Positions 1-8,234 of a stretch of 48,314 nucleotides of DNA are shown here, in pieces. Made by a program: the position numbers and the translations under genes. Within the stretch, counting starts at the first letter, position 1. Every line of letters starts with the position of its first letter. The notes beneath the pieces are model-generated. The model saw nothing but the letters and a program-made list of their open reading frames with translations. It was not told where the DNA came from and did no database searches. This DNA comes from SFLA01 sp045595165 (GTDB lineage: Bacteria > Bacillota > Clostridia > Oscillospirales > CAG-382): the NCBI GenBank assembly GCA_045595165.1, contig JAZNZY010000038.1, forward strand, positions 1 through 48,314, written 5' to 3'.

Positions 1-648
1 AACGTTATTATGGTTGCGCCCAAGGGTCCCGGACACACCGTAAGAAGCGAATATCAGGCAGGTAAGGGTGTTCCTTGTCTTATCGCTGTTGAGCAGGATG
101 CTACCGGCGATGCACTTGAGATCGGTCTTGCGTACGCTCTCGGTATCGGCGGGGCACGTGCAGGCGTACTTGAAACCAACTTCCGTACAGAAACCGAAAC
201 CGACCTTTTCGGTGAGCAGGCAGTTCTTTGCGGCGGTGTTTGCGCTCTTATGCAGGCAGGCTTCGAAACCCTCGTTGAAGCAGGCTATGACCCCAGAAAC
301 GCTTATTTTGAATGTATCCACGAAATGAAGCTGATCGTTGACCTTATCTACCAGAGCGGCTTCTCCGGAATGAGATATTCTATCTCCAATACCGCTGAAT
401 ACGGCGATTACATCACCGGTCCCAAGATCATTACCGAAGATACCAAGAAGGCAATGAAGAAGGTACTTAAGGACATTCAGGACGGTACCTTTGCAAAAGA
501 CTTCCTGCTTGATATGTCCGATGCAGGCTCTCAGGTACACTTCAATGCTATGCGTAAGCTGGCTTCCGAGCATCCTTCCGAAATCGTAGGCGAAGATATC
601 CGCAAGCTTTACAGCTGGAGCGACGAAGACAAGCTTATTAATAACTAA
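1..648 (+). CDS. ilvC: Ketol-acid reductoisomerase, C-terminal part (cut by window start)
   Basis: Converts 2-acetolactate or 2-aceto-2-hydroxybutyrate to the dihydroxy acid in valine/isoleucine synthesis, using NAD(P)H and Mg2+. The frame is open from base 1; the N-terminal nucleotide-binding domain lies mostly upstream of the window. Visible are the end of the Rossmann part (APKGPGHTVRSEY) and the helical knotted C-terminal domain with its metal-binding acids (the VEQDATGDALE and TETDLFGEQ stretches, and the FECIHEMKLIVDL segment). These are signature KARI motifs, so identification is firm. It is followed 70 bases later by ilvD, the next enzyme of the pathway, with a GC-rich hairpin in the gap. 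Confidence 0.97.
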   Translation, partial: NVIMVAPKGPGHTVRSEYQAGKGVPCLIAVEQDATGDALEIGLAYALGIGGARAGVLETNFRTETETDLFGEQAVLCGGVCALMQAGFETLVEAGYDPRNAYFECIHEMKLIVDLIYQSGFSGMRYSISNTAEYGDYITGPKIITEDTKKAMKKVLKDIQDGTFAKDFLLDMSDAGSQVHFNAMRKLASEHPSEIVGEDIRKLYSWSDEDKLINN

Positions 649-662
649 TCATTTTAAATATC

Positions 663-687
663 CCCGGAGAGTGTTTTTCTCTCCGGG
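663..687 (+). terminator. Hairpin between ilvC and ilvD
   Basis: A perfect 9-bp stem (CCCGGAGAG / CTCTCCGGG) with a 7-base T-rich loop begins 15 bases after the ilvC stop. Only short T runs follow, so it may be a weak terminator or an mRNA 3'-end stabiliser that lowers ilvD expression relative to ilvC rather than a full stop. Confidence 0.6.
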
Positions 688-718
688 ATTTCCCATTTAG
701 ATAAAAAGAGGAATTAAT

Positions 719-2368
719 ATGGAAAAAATTATAAAAGGCGTTGGCAACGCTCCCCACAGATCACTTTATCACGCTTTGGGAATGACAAACGAAGAACTTG
801 ATAAGCCTATGATTGGTATAGTAAGCTCGTATAATGAGATCGTTCCCGGACATATGAATCTTGATAAGATCGTCGAAGCAGTGCGTATAGGTGTTGCAAT
901 GGCAGGCGGAAATCCTGTTGTATTTCCCGCCATCGCCGTATGTGACGGTATAGCTATGGGACACGAGGGTATGAAATACTCTCTCGTTACCCGTGATCTT
1001 ATTGCGGATTCTACGGAAGCAATGGTACGTGCTCACGGATTTGATGCTCTCGTTATGGTGCCCAACTGTGATAAAAACGTTCCCGGTCTGCTTATGGCGG
1101 CAGCACGTCTTAATATTCCTACTGTTTTTGTAAGCGGTGGTCCTATGCTTGCAGGCAGAGTAGGCGGCAAAAAGCGCAGCCTTTCCAGTATGTTTGAGGC
1201 TGTGGGACAGTATAACGCAGGTAAAATAGGCGAATGTGAGCTTGAAGAGTTTGAATGCAAGGTTTGTCCTACCTGCGGCTCCTGTTCGGGTATGTATACC
1301 GCGAATTCAATGAACTGTCTTACCGAAGTTCTCGGTATGGGACTCAAAGGCAACGGTACTATTCCCGCAGTATATTCTGCCCGCATCGAGCTGGCAAAGC
1401 ACGCAGGTATGGCGGTTATGGAAATGCTTGAAAAGAATATCCGTCCTCTGGATATTATGACAGAAAAAGCATTTATGAACGCCCTTGCAGTTGATATGGC
1501 TTTGGGTTGCTCTACCAACAGTATGCTTCATCTTCCTGCTATCGCTCACGAATGCGGAATAGATATCGATCTTGATATTGCCAACGGTATAAGTGCGAAA
1601 ACGCCCAATCTTTGCCATCTCGCTCCCGCAGGTCCTACCTATATGGAAGATCTTAACGAAGCGGGCGGCGTTTACGCTGTTATGAACGAGCTTACAAAGA
1701 AAGATCTCCTTTATACAGATTGCATTACCGTAACCGGTAAAACGGTGGGCGAAAATATCGCAAACTGTGTTAATCTCGATCCTGAGGTTATCCGTCCCGT
1801 TGAAGCACCTTTCAGCGAAACCGGCGGTATTGCCGTACTTAAGGGTAACCTCGCACCCGAGGGTAGTGTTGTAAAGCGTTCTGCTGTTCTTCCCGAAATG
1901 CTGGTACACGAAGGCCCTGCTCGCGTGTTTGAATGTGAAGAGGACGCTCAGGCGGCTATTGATGCCGGCAAGATAAACCCGGGCGATGTTGTGGTGATCC
2001 GTTACGAAGGCCCCAAGGGCGGTCCCGGTATGCGTGAAATGCTCAACCCCACCTCTGCAATTATGGGAATGGGATTGGGTAGCTCGGTTGCTCTTATTAC
2101 CGATGGACGCTTCAGCGGTGCCACAAGAGGTGCTTGTATCGGCCACGTTTCTCCCGAAGCGGCTTCGGGAGGAGCTATCGGTATCGTAAAAGAGGGCGAT
2201 ATTATCAGCATAAATATTCCCGAAAATACTCTTGAACTTAAAATAAGCGAAGAGGAATTCGCTTCCCGCATGGCAGCTTTTGTTCCCAAGACAAAGCCTC
2301 TCTCCGGTTATCTCAAACGCTATGCCGCATTGGTTTCCAGCGGTGCGAAAGGTGCGATACTTAACTGA
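719..2368 (+). CDS. ilvD: Dihydroxy-acid dehydratase
   Basis: Dehydrates 2,3-dihydroxy-isovalerate/methylvalerate to the 2-keto acids in valine and isoleucine synthesis; an iron-sulfur lyase of the IlvD/Edd family. The 549 residues match the family's usual 550-560. Cluster and active-site motifs are all present: CDGIAMGHEGM, NCDKNVPG and CPTCGSCSGMYTANSMNCL, plus the C-terminal TDGRFSGATRG signature. An AGAGG ribosome site lies about 9 bases before ATG 719. It follows ilvC as in many Firmicutes ilv operons, and its TGA shares one base with the ATG of the next gene, so the downstream ATPase is probably translationally coupled. Confidence 0.98.
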   Translation: MEKIIKGVGNAPHRSLYHALGMTNEELDKPMIGIVSSYNEIVPGHMNLDKIVEAVRIGVAMAGGNPVVFPAIAVCDGIAMGHEGMKYSLVTRDLIADSTEAMVRAHGFDALVMVPNCDKNVPGLLMAAARLNIPTVFVSGGPMLAGRVGGKKRSLSSMFEAVGQYNAGKIGECELEEFECKVCPTCGSCSGMYTANSMNCLTEVLGMGLKGNGTIPAVYSARIELAKHAGMAVMEMLEKNIRPLDIMTEKAFMNALAVDMALGCSTNSMLHLPAIAHECGIDIDLDIANGISAKTPNLCHLAPAGPTYMEDLNEAGGVYAVMNELTKKDLLYTDCITVTGKTVGENIANCVNLDPEVIRPVEAPFSETGGIAVLKGNLAPEGSVVKRSAVLPEMLVHEGPARVFECEEDAQAAIDAGKINPGDVVVIRYEGPKGGPGMREMLNPTSAIMGMGLGSSVALITDGRFSGATRGACIGHVSPEAASGGAIGIVKEGDIISINIPENTLELKISEEEFASRMAAFVPKTKPLSGYLKRYAALVSSGAKGAILN

Positions 2369-3561
2369 TGAGCGCAGTAAATATAAAGGAAATATATACA
2401 AATCTGCTTTCTCTTGCAGTATTTCCCGGATTGCTGGAGGACAGCGTTATCAGCGCGCTGTGTGATTTTCTTTGCACGGAAGATAACGTAGATGACCGTG
2501 TTTCCGAGTATTCGAATTTCGTGTCAAAGGTATTTTCTTGCGGAAATTCCTTTGCTTGCCATTTGCAAAACCTTGTAAATGACGACGAGAACGTGTATAT
2601 CCGTACCATAAGTGCGGGGAAGACACCTTCCAAGGCTTTGGAAAACGCAGTAACAGCAGAGCTCGGTATTCTTCAAAGCGTTTCCGAAATTACTCCCGAA
2701 ATGCTTAAAGAGGTTATCGATTACCACGGTTATCTTCCCGAATTTGATGTGGAATCTGTAGACATCCCGGGCGAATACAGATACCGCTGTGAAAACGTAA
2801 ACAGATTCGGATACGGCATTTATTCCAAATATAAAATGTTTTATCTGGATGATGACCGTCATATCGTTCCCGTCAAAAATCCCGACAGCATCTCCCTTTG
2901 TGAGCTTGTGGATTACAAAAACGAGCAAAACGTTATTTTGGAGAATACGTTGGCTCTGCTTGAAGGAAAGCCTGCCGCCAATATTTTGCTTACCGGTGAT
3001 GCGGGCACAGGCAAGTCCTCCACCATAAAGGCAGTTGCCAACGAGCTTTACGAAAGAGGTTTGCGTATTCTTGAGGTGCGCAAAGAACAGCTTTATGCAC
3101 TTCCCGAAATTTTGGATCAATTAAGCGAAAATCCCTTGAAGTTTATTATTTTCGTTGACGATCTTTCCTTCCGAGAGGATGATGATAACTTCGGTGCGCT
3201 TAAAGCCATACTCGAAGGAAGTGTTTCCGCGCGGTCGGGCAACGTGGTAATATACGCCACCAGCAACCGCAGGCATTTGGTTAAGGAAACCTTCTCCGGC
3301 AGAGAAGGGGATGATGTTCACCGTAACGATACCATGCAGGAAATACTTTCTCTTTCAGCACGCTTCGGCATACATCTTTCCTTCTATAAGCCCAACAAGG
3401 AAACCTATCTCCACATCGTTACCCACCTTGCGGAGGAAAAAGGCGTTTCAATGCCCAAAGACGAAATGTACGTTCTTGCTGAGCGATTTGCTTTGGAAAA
3501 GGGCGGCAGAAGCGCAAGAGCGGCAAAACAATTTGTGGATAGTCTTATTACAAAACAATAG
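2368..3561 (+). CDS. DUF815-family AAA-type ATP-binding protein
   Basis: A 397-residue P-loop protein of the DUF815 type. The C-terminal half carries Walker A (GDAGTGKS, about 210-217), Walker B (FIIFVDDLSF, about 259-268) and a sensor-1-like ATSNRRHLV segment, followed by an R-rich lid helix (GGRSARAAKQF). The first 190 residues have no recognisable motif. DUF815 proteins are predicted cytoplasmic ATPases of unknown role. The start overlaps the ilvD stop by one base (TGATG) and a strong terminator follows, so it is the last gene of the ilv transcript. No functional link to branched-chain amino acid synthesis is known; the coupling may simply reflect constitutive expression. Confidence 0.88.
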   Translation: MSAVNIKEIYTNLLSLAVFPGLLEDSVISALCDFLCTEDNVDDRVSEYSNFVSKVFSCGNSFACHLQNLVNDDENVYIRTISAGKTPSKALENAVTAELGILQSVSEITPEMLKEVIDYHGYLPEFDVESVDIPGEYRYRCENVNRFGYGIYSKYKMFYLDDDRHIVPVKNPDSISLCELVDYKNEQNVILENTLALLEGKPAANILLTGDAGTGKSSTIKAVANELYERGLRILEVRKEQLYALPEILDQLSENPLKFIIFVDDLSFREDDDNFGALKAILEGSVSARSGNVVIYATSNRRHLVKETFSGREGDDVHRNDTMQEILSLSARFGIHLSFYKPNKETYLHIVTHLAEEKGVSMPKDEMYVLAERFALEKGGRSARAAKQFVDSLITKQ

Positions 3562-3567
3562 TTTTAA

Positions 3568-3606
3568 AAAGCTTTTCTGTGGTTTTGCGGAAAAGCTTTA
3601 TTTTTT
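3568..3606 (+). terminator. Rho-independent terminator after the DUF815 gene
   Basis: A perfect 10-bp stem (AAAGCTTTTC / GAAAAGCTTT) with a 12-base loop is followed by ATTTTTT. It starts 6 bases after the stop codon and closes the ilv transcript. Confidence 0.85.
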
Positions 3607-3618
3607 GTGACATAGCTA

Positions 3619-3647
3619 TTGAAACCGTAATATGTTAATGATATAAT
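3619..3647 (+). promoter_or_regulatory. Sigma-A promoter of the PH-like membrane protein gene
   Basis: TTGAAA (3619-3624) and TATAAT (3642-3647) are separated by exactly 17 bases, 24 bases before ATG 3671. Confidence 0.75.
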
Positions 3648-3670
3648 ATAAAACGAAAGGTGAGTTAAAA

Positions 3671-4357
3671 ATGGACCAAAACAATGAAAAAATAACATAT
3701 ACCACGTTTAAACACGATGTAATGCTTTCCGTTATATTCGGAATATCCGTTATTTTTTTAATAGCTTTTACTTCTCTGATGCTGTACGTTGCGATCGTTA
3801 TATTACCCGAAGAAATAACCTTTGCTCCGGGCAGAGTTGCCCTTGCGGTTGGCACCGTTTTTGTAGGTGCATTTCTTGTTGCGGTTACGTTATTTACGGG
3901 ATGGCAGTTTTTACACTACTGCGGCTTGTTCAGGACAGAGTATATATTCGATACCGACGGAATTCACGCCAAAGGTCTGTTTAAAAGACAATTTATGCCA
4001 TGGTCCAAGGTAAAGGATTTTGGTTTTTCCTACGTTATGTACAAACGGGAGTATAGACGTTATTCCCGCTATTCGAGAGGTAAATGGTTAATAAAAACCG
4101 GCAGAATTTATAAAGTCTATTTTTCCGATACAGCGTGCAAATCATTGCCCAATGCGCAAAAAGAGCTTAAAGGAAAGCTTATTAATTTTTACATAGAGTT
4201 TCCTTTATCCACTCCTGCTGTAGAAAACTATCAAGGTATGACGTGGGTGCGTGATTTTATTGAATACGCAGAAAACAAAACGGAAATTAAAGCCCACGTT
4301 CCGGGATACGTTCATCCTTTTTTATATCCCGAGAGAGTTAATGACATTGCCGAATAA
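3671..4357 (+). CDS. Two-helix membrane protein with a PH-like / YcxB-like cytoplasmic part
   Basis: 228 residues of unknown function. Two hydrophobic helices (about 16-44 and 56-78) flank a short loop. The part after the second helix contains a pattern seen in bacterial PH-like and YcxB-like domains (TEYIFDTDGIHAKG then FMPWSKVKDFGFSY), and is rich in Tyr and Arg around 118-135. An AAAGG site precedes the ATG and its own promoter lies directly upstream. The next gene starts 14 bases after its stop, so both are probably cotranscribed. Family assignment rests on pattern only and could be wrong. Confidence 0.7.
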   Translation: MDQNNEKITYTTFKHDVMLSVIFGISVIFLIAFTSLMLYVAIVILPEEITFAPGRVALAVGTVFVGAFLVAVTLFTGWQFLHYCGLFRTEYIFDTDGIHAKGLFKRQFMPWSKVKDFGFSYVMYKREYRRYSRYSRGKWLIKTGRIYKVYFSDTACKSLPNAQKELKGKLINFYIEFPLSTPAVENYQGMTWVRDFIEYAENKTEIKAHVPGYVHPFLYPERVNDIAE

Positions 4358-4371
4358 AGGACGAATTTGGT

Positions 4372-5640
4372 TTGAATAATAAAAAGGTTCTGTATTTAAT
4401 AATTGCCGCGCTGTTTGTTTTGGTCACAGCGCTTACAATTATGCTTATTTTCCCTGCAAAAGAAGAAAATTCAAAAGCAGAATCGGATTTTTCACAATTA
4501 TCCGAGGTAAGCGAAATTTCCCGGGAAATCAGCGAAGATAGCGCAGTTGATCTTTCCAATACAGTTTCGGAGGATATATCCGAAGAAATTTCCGAAGAAG
4601 AATCCGCTTTACCCGAGGTTTCTTTTGTTCCCTCTGTTCCCGATGATGTCAGCGAACCCGCCGAAGAGTCTTCTTCACTGCCCGATGAGGAAACAAGCAT
4701 TTTAGATGAAGTTTCCGAAGAACCCGCGCAAACTATTACCGTTCCTCAAATTACCGTACCCGAATCTCCCGATACAGCTTGGGATGGCAACGTAGCGACT
4801 GCTTTTGAAAAGGGAAGCGGTACACAAACAGATCCGTTTGTTATCGCCACTCCCGCACAGCTTGCGTTTTTCCGTGATACCGTCAACAACGGTAATGAGT
4901 ATACAGATCAGTATATTTCTCTTTCAGCAAGTATCTGCTTATCGGATATAGACGTTGATAATCTGCCCGATGAAAGCGAGGCTTTTTGGAAAGGTATCGG
5001 CACAAATAAGCATCCCTTCGGAGGCACTTTCGATGGAAACGGATACGCTGTCTACGGCATTTACGGCGATGGACTCTTCGGAACGATACAAGGCAGTGTA
5101 AAAAACGTAATTATCGTAAATTCTTATATAACCTCAGGCGGCGCGATTGCGAAAACTGCAAGCAAAAACTATAATTTTCCCGATAATCCCACGGTTATTT
5201 TGGGCTGTGCGGTTTACGACAGTATCGTTTGTGGCAGCGGCGGTGTGGTTGGCTACGCAGGGGGATATAATGTCGAAAATTGCATAAACACCGCTACCGT
5301 CAAAGGAAACGGATCTTGGGCTGGCGGTATTGCTGGTGAGTTTGCACTTGGTACTATGAAGGATTGCTTTAACCTCGGCAGTATTTCCTCAGATACTGCA
5401 TGCGGCGGTATCGTCGGCAATGCTTTTAACAGCAGCTTTACCGATTGTTATAACGTAGGAGCAGTTAAGGGCGGCGGAATTGCGGCTGTTGATTATGACA
5501 GCACCTTTTCCTCCTGCGGCTATTCTGACACTTCTGCTGAATATGCTTTGAAAACAAGCGACGGCACTAAGTTGACTGCAACAAACGGTATTTTTATCTT
5601 CACTTCCGATGATATACAAAAAGATAACGGCAGAAACTGA
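4372..5640 (+). CDS. Membrane-anchored secreted protein, Ser/Glu-rich stalk and GLUG-type repeats
   Basis: 422 residues starting at TTG, chosen because an AAAGGA site sits 10 bases upstream and no ATG fits. One N-terminal hydrophobic helix (about 5-27) acts as signal anchor. Residues about 33-118 are a low-complexity Ser/Glu/Val stalk built of short SEVSEE/DISEE-like units. The rest is a beta-rich domain with repeated G-G-I-x-G elements followed by CxN-x-G (SWAGGIAGEF, CGGIVGNAFN, CYNVGAVKGG), resembling GLUG repeats of Firmicutes surface proteins. Role unknown, perhaps adhesion or sugar binding. A similar Ser/Glu stalk occurs in the M56 protein two genes downstream, suggesting a common origin of these linkers. 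Confidence 0.8.
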   Translation: MNNKKVLYLIIAALFVLVTALTIMLIFPAKEENSKAESDFSQLSEVSEISREISEDSAVDLSNTVSEDISEEISEEESALPEVSFVPSVPDDVSEPAEESSSLPDEETSILDEVSEEPAQTITVPQITVPESPDTAWDGNVATAFEKGSGTQTDPFVIATPAQLAFFRDTVNNGNEYTDQYISLSASICLSDIDVDNLPDESEAFWKGIGTNKHPFGGTFDGNGYAVYGIYGDGLFGTIQGSVKNVIIVNSYITSGGAIAKTASKNYNFPDNPTVILGCAVYDSIVCGSGGVVGYAGGYNVENCINTATVKGNGSWAGGIAGEFALGTMKDCFNLGSISSDTACGGIVGNAFNSSFTDCYNVGAVKGGGIAAVDYDSTFSSCGYSDTSAEYALKTSDGTKLTATNGIFIFTSDDIQKDNGRN

Positions 5641-5657
5641 TCTGCCGTTAAATTTTT
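5625..5657 (+). terminator. Terminator overlapping the stop of the GLUG protein gene
   Basis: A perfect 10-bp stem (TAACGGCAGA / TCTGCCGTTA), loop AACTGA, then AATTTTT. The stop codon TGA is part of the loop. Confidence 0.85.
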
Positions 5658-5669
5658 CACAAAATACTG

Positions 5670-5698
5670 TTGACAAAGCTTGTTTAATGTGTTAGACT
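5670..5698 (+). promoter_or_regulatory. Promoter of the BlaI / M56-LRR operon
   Basis: TTGACA (5670-5675) and TAGACT (5693-5698) have a 17-base spacer and precede ATG 5740 by about 40 bases. The -10 element lies inside the first copy of a direct repeat, the arrangement expected for autorepression. Confidence 0.75.
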
Positions 5699-5727
5699 AC
5701 AAACGTCGAATCGATTAGACATACAAA
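5692..5727. promoter_or_regulatory. Candidate BlaI-type operator, direct repeat
   Basis: TTAGACTACAAA (5692-5703) recurs as TTAGACATACAAA (5715-5727), differing by one inserted base, with starts 23 bp apart. Copy 1 covers the -10 box; copy 2 lies in the early leader. Both contain TACA, the core of BlaI/MecI half sites. That the adjacent BlaI binds here is inference. Confidence 0.45.
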
Positions 5728-5739
5728 AGAGGTACTATT

Positions 5740-6102
5740 ATGGAAAACACACCTAAGGTTTTTGAAAGCGAATACAGATTTTGTCTTATACTTTGGGAGC
5801 ACGAGCCTATTTCGTGCTCGGCACTTGCCGCTATATGCAAAGAAAAGCTGGAATGGTCCCGCACCACTACCTATACGGTAATAAAACGCCTTTGCGAGCG
5901 TGGAGTGCTGGTCAACGAGAACTCTATCGTGCGTTCGCTTGTAAGCAAGGACGAGGTTCAGGTTTCCGAATTGGACGAACTGTTTGTAAAACGTTTTGAA
6001 AGCTCTTTGCCTGCGTTTATTGCTGCTTTCGCAAAGCACCAAAAGCTTTCCGAAAAAGACGTAGACGATATCCGTAAAATAATAGACCGCGGAGATAAGT
6101 AA
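5740..6102 (+). CDS. BlaI/MecI-family transcriptional repressor
   Basis: 120 residues, the family's normal length. The N-terminal winged helix holds the recognition helix pattern WSRTTTYTVIKRLCERG (about 37-53), typical of BlaI/MecI; the C-terminal dimerisation helices end in FIAAF...LSEKDVDDIRKII. A GAGG site precedes the ATG. It lies one base ahead of an M56 protease gene, the classic BlaI-BlaR1 pairing, in which the protease's activation leads to repressor inactivation and derepression. No beta-lactamase or penicillin-binding protein gene is nearby, so the regulon is probably not antibiotic resistance. Confidence 0.93.
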   Translation: MENTPKVFESEYRFCLILWEHEPISCSALAAICKEKLEWSRTTTYTVIKRLCERGVLVNENSIVRSLVSKDEVQVSELDELFVKRFESSLPAFIAAFAKHQKLSEKDVDDIRKIIDRGDK

Positions 6103-6103
6103 A

Positions 6104-8224
6104 ATGTCAAAACTTTTTCTTGATATATTCAATTTAAGCATAACCGCAAGCTGGCTTATCGTTGCGGTGATTGCAGTACGCTTTATTTTCAGAAAGCGTG
6201 CACCCAGATGGGTAAACTGTCTGCTTTGGGCTTTGGTAGGCTTGCGCCTGGTTTTGCCCTTTACTATCGAAAGTCCCGTTTCCTTTTCCGTTAATAGGGA
6301 AGTGATCAACACTGATGCGATCTACGGTGAAGCTCCCGCAGATACGGTTCCTCCCGAAGATACCGCTCCTCCTGCCGATACGGTTCCTCCCACAGACGAT
6401 GAGATAGTTGCTCCTCCGGTGATTGATACCGTGCCGGATGATAATTATATTCAAAGCGGCATCGGCGCTCTGGATGATCGCCTTAATCCCGTTATTAAGG
6501 ACACCGTGTCCTCTGCACAGCCCTCCGAAGAAAACGTTTTACAAAAAGTTATAGATATTGCAAGCTATATCTGGCTTTCCGGTACTCTGCTTTTGTTGGC
6601 TTATGCGGTTATCAATTACCTTTTGCTTAAATACCGCGTTTCTTCCGCTATCCCTTGCGGCAATTCGGTCCGTAAAAGCGAGAGAGTTGATACTCCCTTT
6701 ATACTTGGCTTTTTCCGTCCCCGTATTTATCTTCCTTTCGGCCTTTCTGCCGAAACGGAAGAGTGCGTAGTATCTCACGAGAACGCCCATATCAAAAGAA
6801 AAGACCATTTAATAAAACCGCTTGGATATGCCATTCTTTCGGTTTATTGGTTTAATCCTCTGGTGTGGGTAGCTTATATCCTTCTTTGCCGTGATATCGA
6901 GAGTGCTTGCGACGAGAAGGTTATAAAAGACTTGAGCGCCGAAGCGAGAAAGGCGTATGCGACCGCATTGCTGGAATGCAGTGTGCGCAAAAATTATGTC
7001 GCCGCTTGCCCTCTTGCCTTTGGCGAGATAGGAGTGAAAAACAGAGTGAAAAACGCGATTAGTTACAAAAAACCTGCATTTTGGGTCATTATTTCCGCCC
7101 TTTTGGTTTGTGTTACAGTTTCTGTATTGTTTCTTACAAGTCCTGGAAAAGCGGAAAATGATATTTCCGAAACCATTTCCGAAGATTCACGCCAAACCGA
7201 ATCTTCAGATACTTCCGACACCGATGTTTCCGATGATGTTACTTCATCAGACGTCAGCGAATACATCGGTGAGGTTTCGGTAAGTGATGAAGTTTCTTCC
7301 GAATCTTCGGATACCGACGTAAGCGAAGAAATATCCGATGAAGTGAGTGAGGAAGAATCTGGAGAAGAGTCAACGCCTGTAGAAGAGGAAGATGTTTCCC
7401 ACGAACATTCTTTTGAATTGGCGTACGATGAAACCGGGCATTGGCAACAATGTGGGTGCGGTGAAGAACAAGACTTTTCCGCACATTCCTATGCAACGGG
7501 CGAGCTTAATAGCGATGGTACGAAGAAACAGTGGTGTACGGTTTGTTATCTTTCGAAAATCGTAACATATGCATTCCCCGCGCCATCTACTTATATGGAA
7601 TTTGAACTGAGTAGCGACGGATCCTATTATAGTGTTGTGGGATATAATGGTGATGTTTCCGATCTTATTATACCTTCAGTTCATAATGGAAAGCCGGTGA
7701 AAAAAATTGGCTTTTCTGCTTTTAGAGAAAAAGGGAGGTTTAACAGCGTCTATATACCTGGCAGCATAACGCATATTGGTGCTCGTGCTTTTGAAAGTGC
7801 CAGAATTGACAATGTTTATTTTTCTTTTGGATTAAAAGAGATTGGAGAAAGCGCTTTTGCATATTGCGACTTAAAAGAACTCAAATTACCTAATAGCTTA
7901 GAGAAAATTGGTCCGTATGCTTTCAGATCAAATTGGTTAATAACCCAATTATACATCCCCGGCAGTGTAGTTCAAATTGGCACAGGAGCTTTTTACCAGG
8001 TAGATAGCTTGAGATTGATTTACATATCTAAATCTGTTCAGACGATAGGATCTAATGCGTTTTTCTCACACTCAAGTCAAACAAAAAGAATTCTGTGTGA
8101 AGCAGATGAAAAACCTGACGGGTGGCATGATGGCTGGAAGGCCGGTTGCTACGGAAACATTGAATGGAACTGTGCTTATTCAAGATATAAATATTTTGTA
8201 GATAATTTTGATTACTGGTTTTAA
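6104..8224 (+). CDS. BlaR1-like M56 metalloprotease with an extracellular leucine-rich-repeat domain
   Basis: 706-residue membrane sensor-protease. N-terminal helices at about 8-28, 36-53 and 153-176 surround an acidic/Pro-rich loop (72-143). The zinc protease motif HENAH (225-229) is followed by a helix-forming NPLVWVAYIL and ESACDEK (266-272), as in BlaR1/MecR1. A further membrane helix lies at about 325-345. Outside, a Ser/Asp/Glu stalk (350-430) leads to a Cys/His segment (H...W..CGCG...H...WC..C, 434-481), then BspA/LRR_5-type repeats (about 517-690: I-P-x-S-V-x-x-I-G-x-x-A-F). The penicillin-binding domain of true BlaR1 is absent, so the ligand is unknown. It is cotranscribed with the preceding BlaI-type repressor. 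The LRR part uses more TTA, AGT and CCT codons than the protease part, which may mark later domain acquisition. Confidence 0.9.
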   Translation: MSKLFLDIFNLSITASWLIVAVIAVRFIFRKRAPRWVNCLLWALVGLRLVLPFTIESPVSFSVNREVINTDAIYGEAPADTVPPEDTAPPADTVPPTDDEIVAPPVIDTVPDDNYIQSGIGALDDRLNPVIKDTVSSAQPSEENVLQKVIDIASYIWLSGTLLLLAYAVINYLLLKYRVSSAIPCGNSVRKSERVDTPFILGFFRPRIYLPFGLSAETEECVVSHENAHIKRKDHLIKPLGYAILSVYWFNPLVWVAYILLCRDIESACDEKVIKDLSAEARKAYATALLECSVRKNYVAACPLAFGEIGVKNRVKNAISYKKPAFWVIISALLVCVTVSVLFLTSPGKAENDISETISEDSRQTESSDTSDTDVSDDVTSSDVSEYIGEVSVSDEVSSESSDTDVSEEISDEVSEEESGEESTPVEEEDVSHEHSFELAYDETGHWQQCGCGEEQDFSAHSYATGELNSDGTKKQWCTVCYLSKIVTYAFPAPSTYMEFELSSDGSYYSVVGYNGDVSDLIIPSVHNGKPVKKIGFSAFREKGRFNSVYIPGSITHIGARAFESARIDNVYFSFGLKEIGESAFAYCDLKELKLPNSLEKIGPYAFRSNWLITQLYIPGSVVQIGTGAFYQVDSLRLIYISKSVQTIGSNAFFSHSSQTKRILCEADEKPDGWHDGWKAGCYGNIEWNCAYSRYKYFVDNFDYWF
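6341..6394 (+). repeat. 18-bp in-frame tandem repeat in the M56-LRR gene
   Basis: Three units start at 6341, 6359 and 6377; units 1 and 3 share GATACGGTTCCTCCC exactly and unit 2 differs at a few positions. They encode D-T-(V/A)-P-P-x repeats in the loop between the second and third membrane helices. Confidence 0.75.
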
Positions 8225-8234
8225 AGTAAAAATA

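Noticed and set aside
1307..2401. A 364-codon open frame on the minus strand opposite ilvD
   Set aside because: It mirrors a strongly coding plus-strand gene, has no ribosome site, and its product is low-complexity His/Phe-rich shadow sequence.
6104..8224. A true beta-lactam receptor BlaR1
   Set aside because: The penicillin-binding serine motifs are absent from the extracellular part of both M56 proteins.
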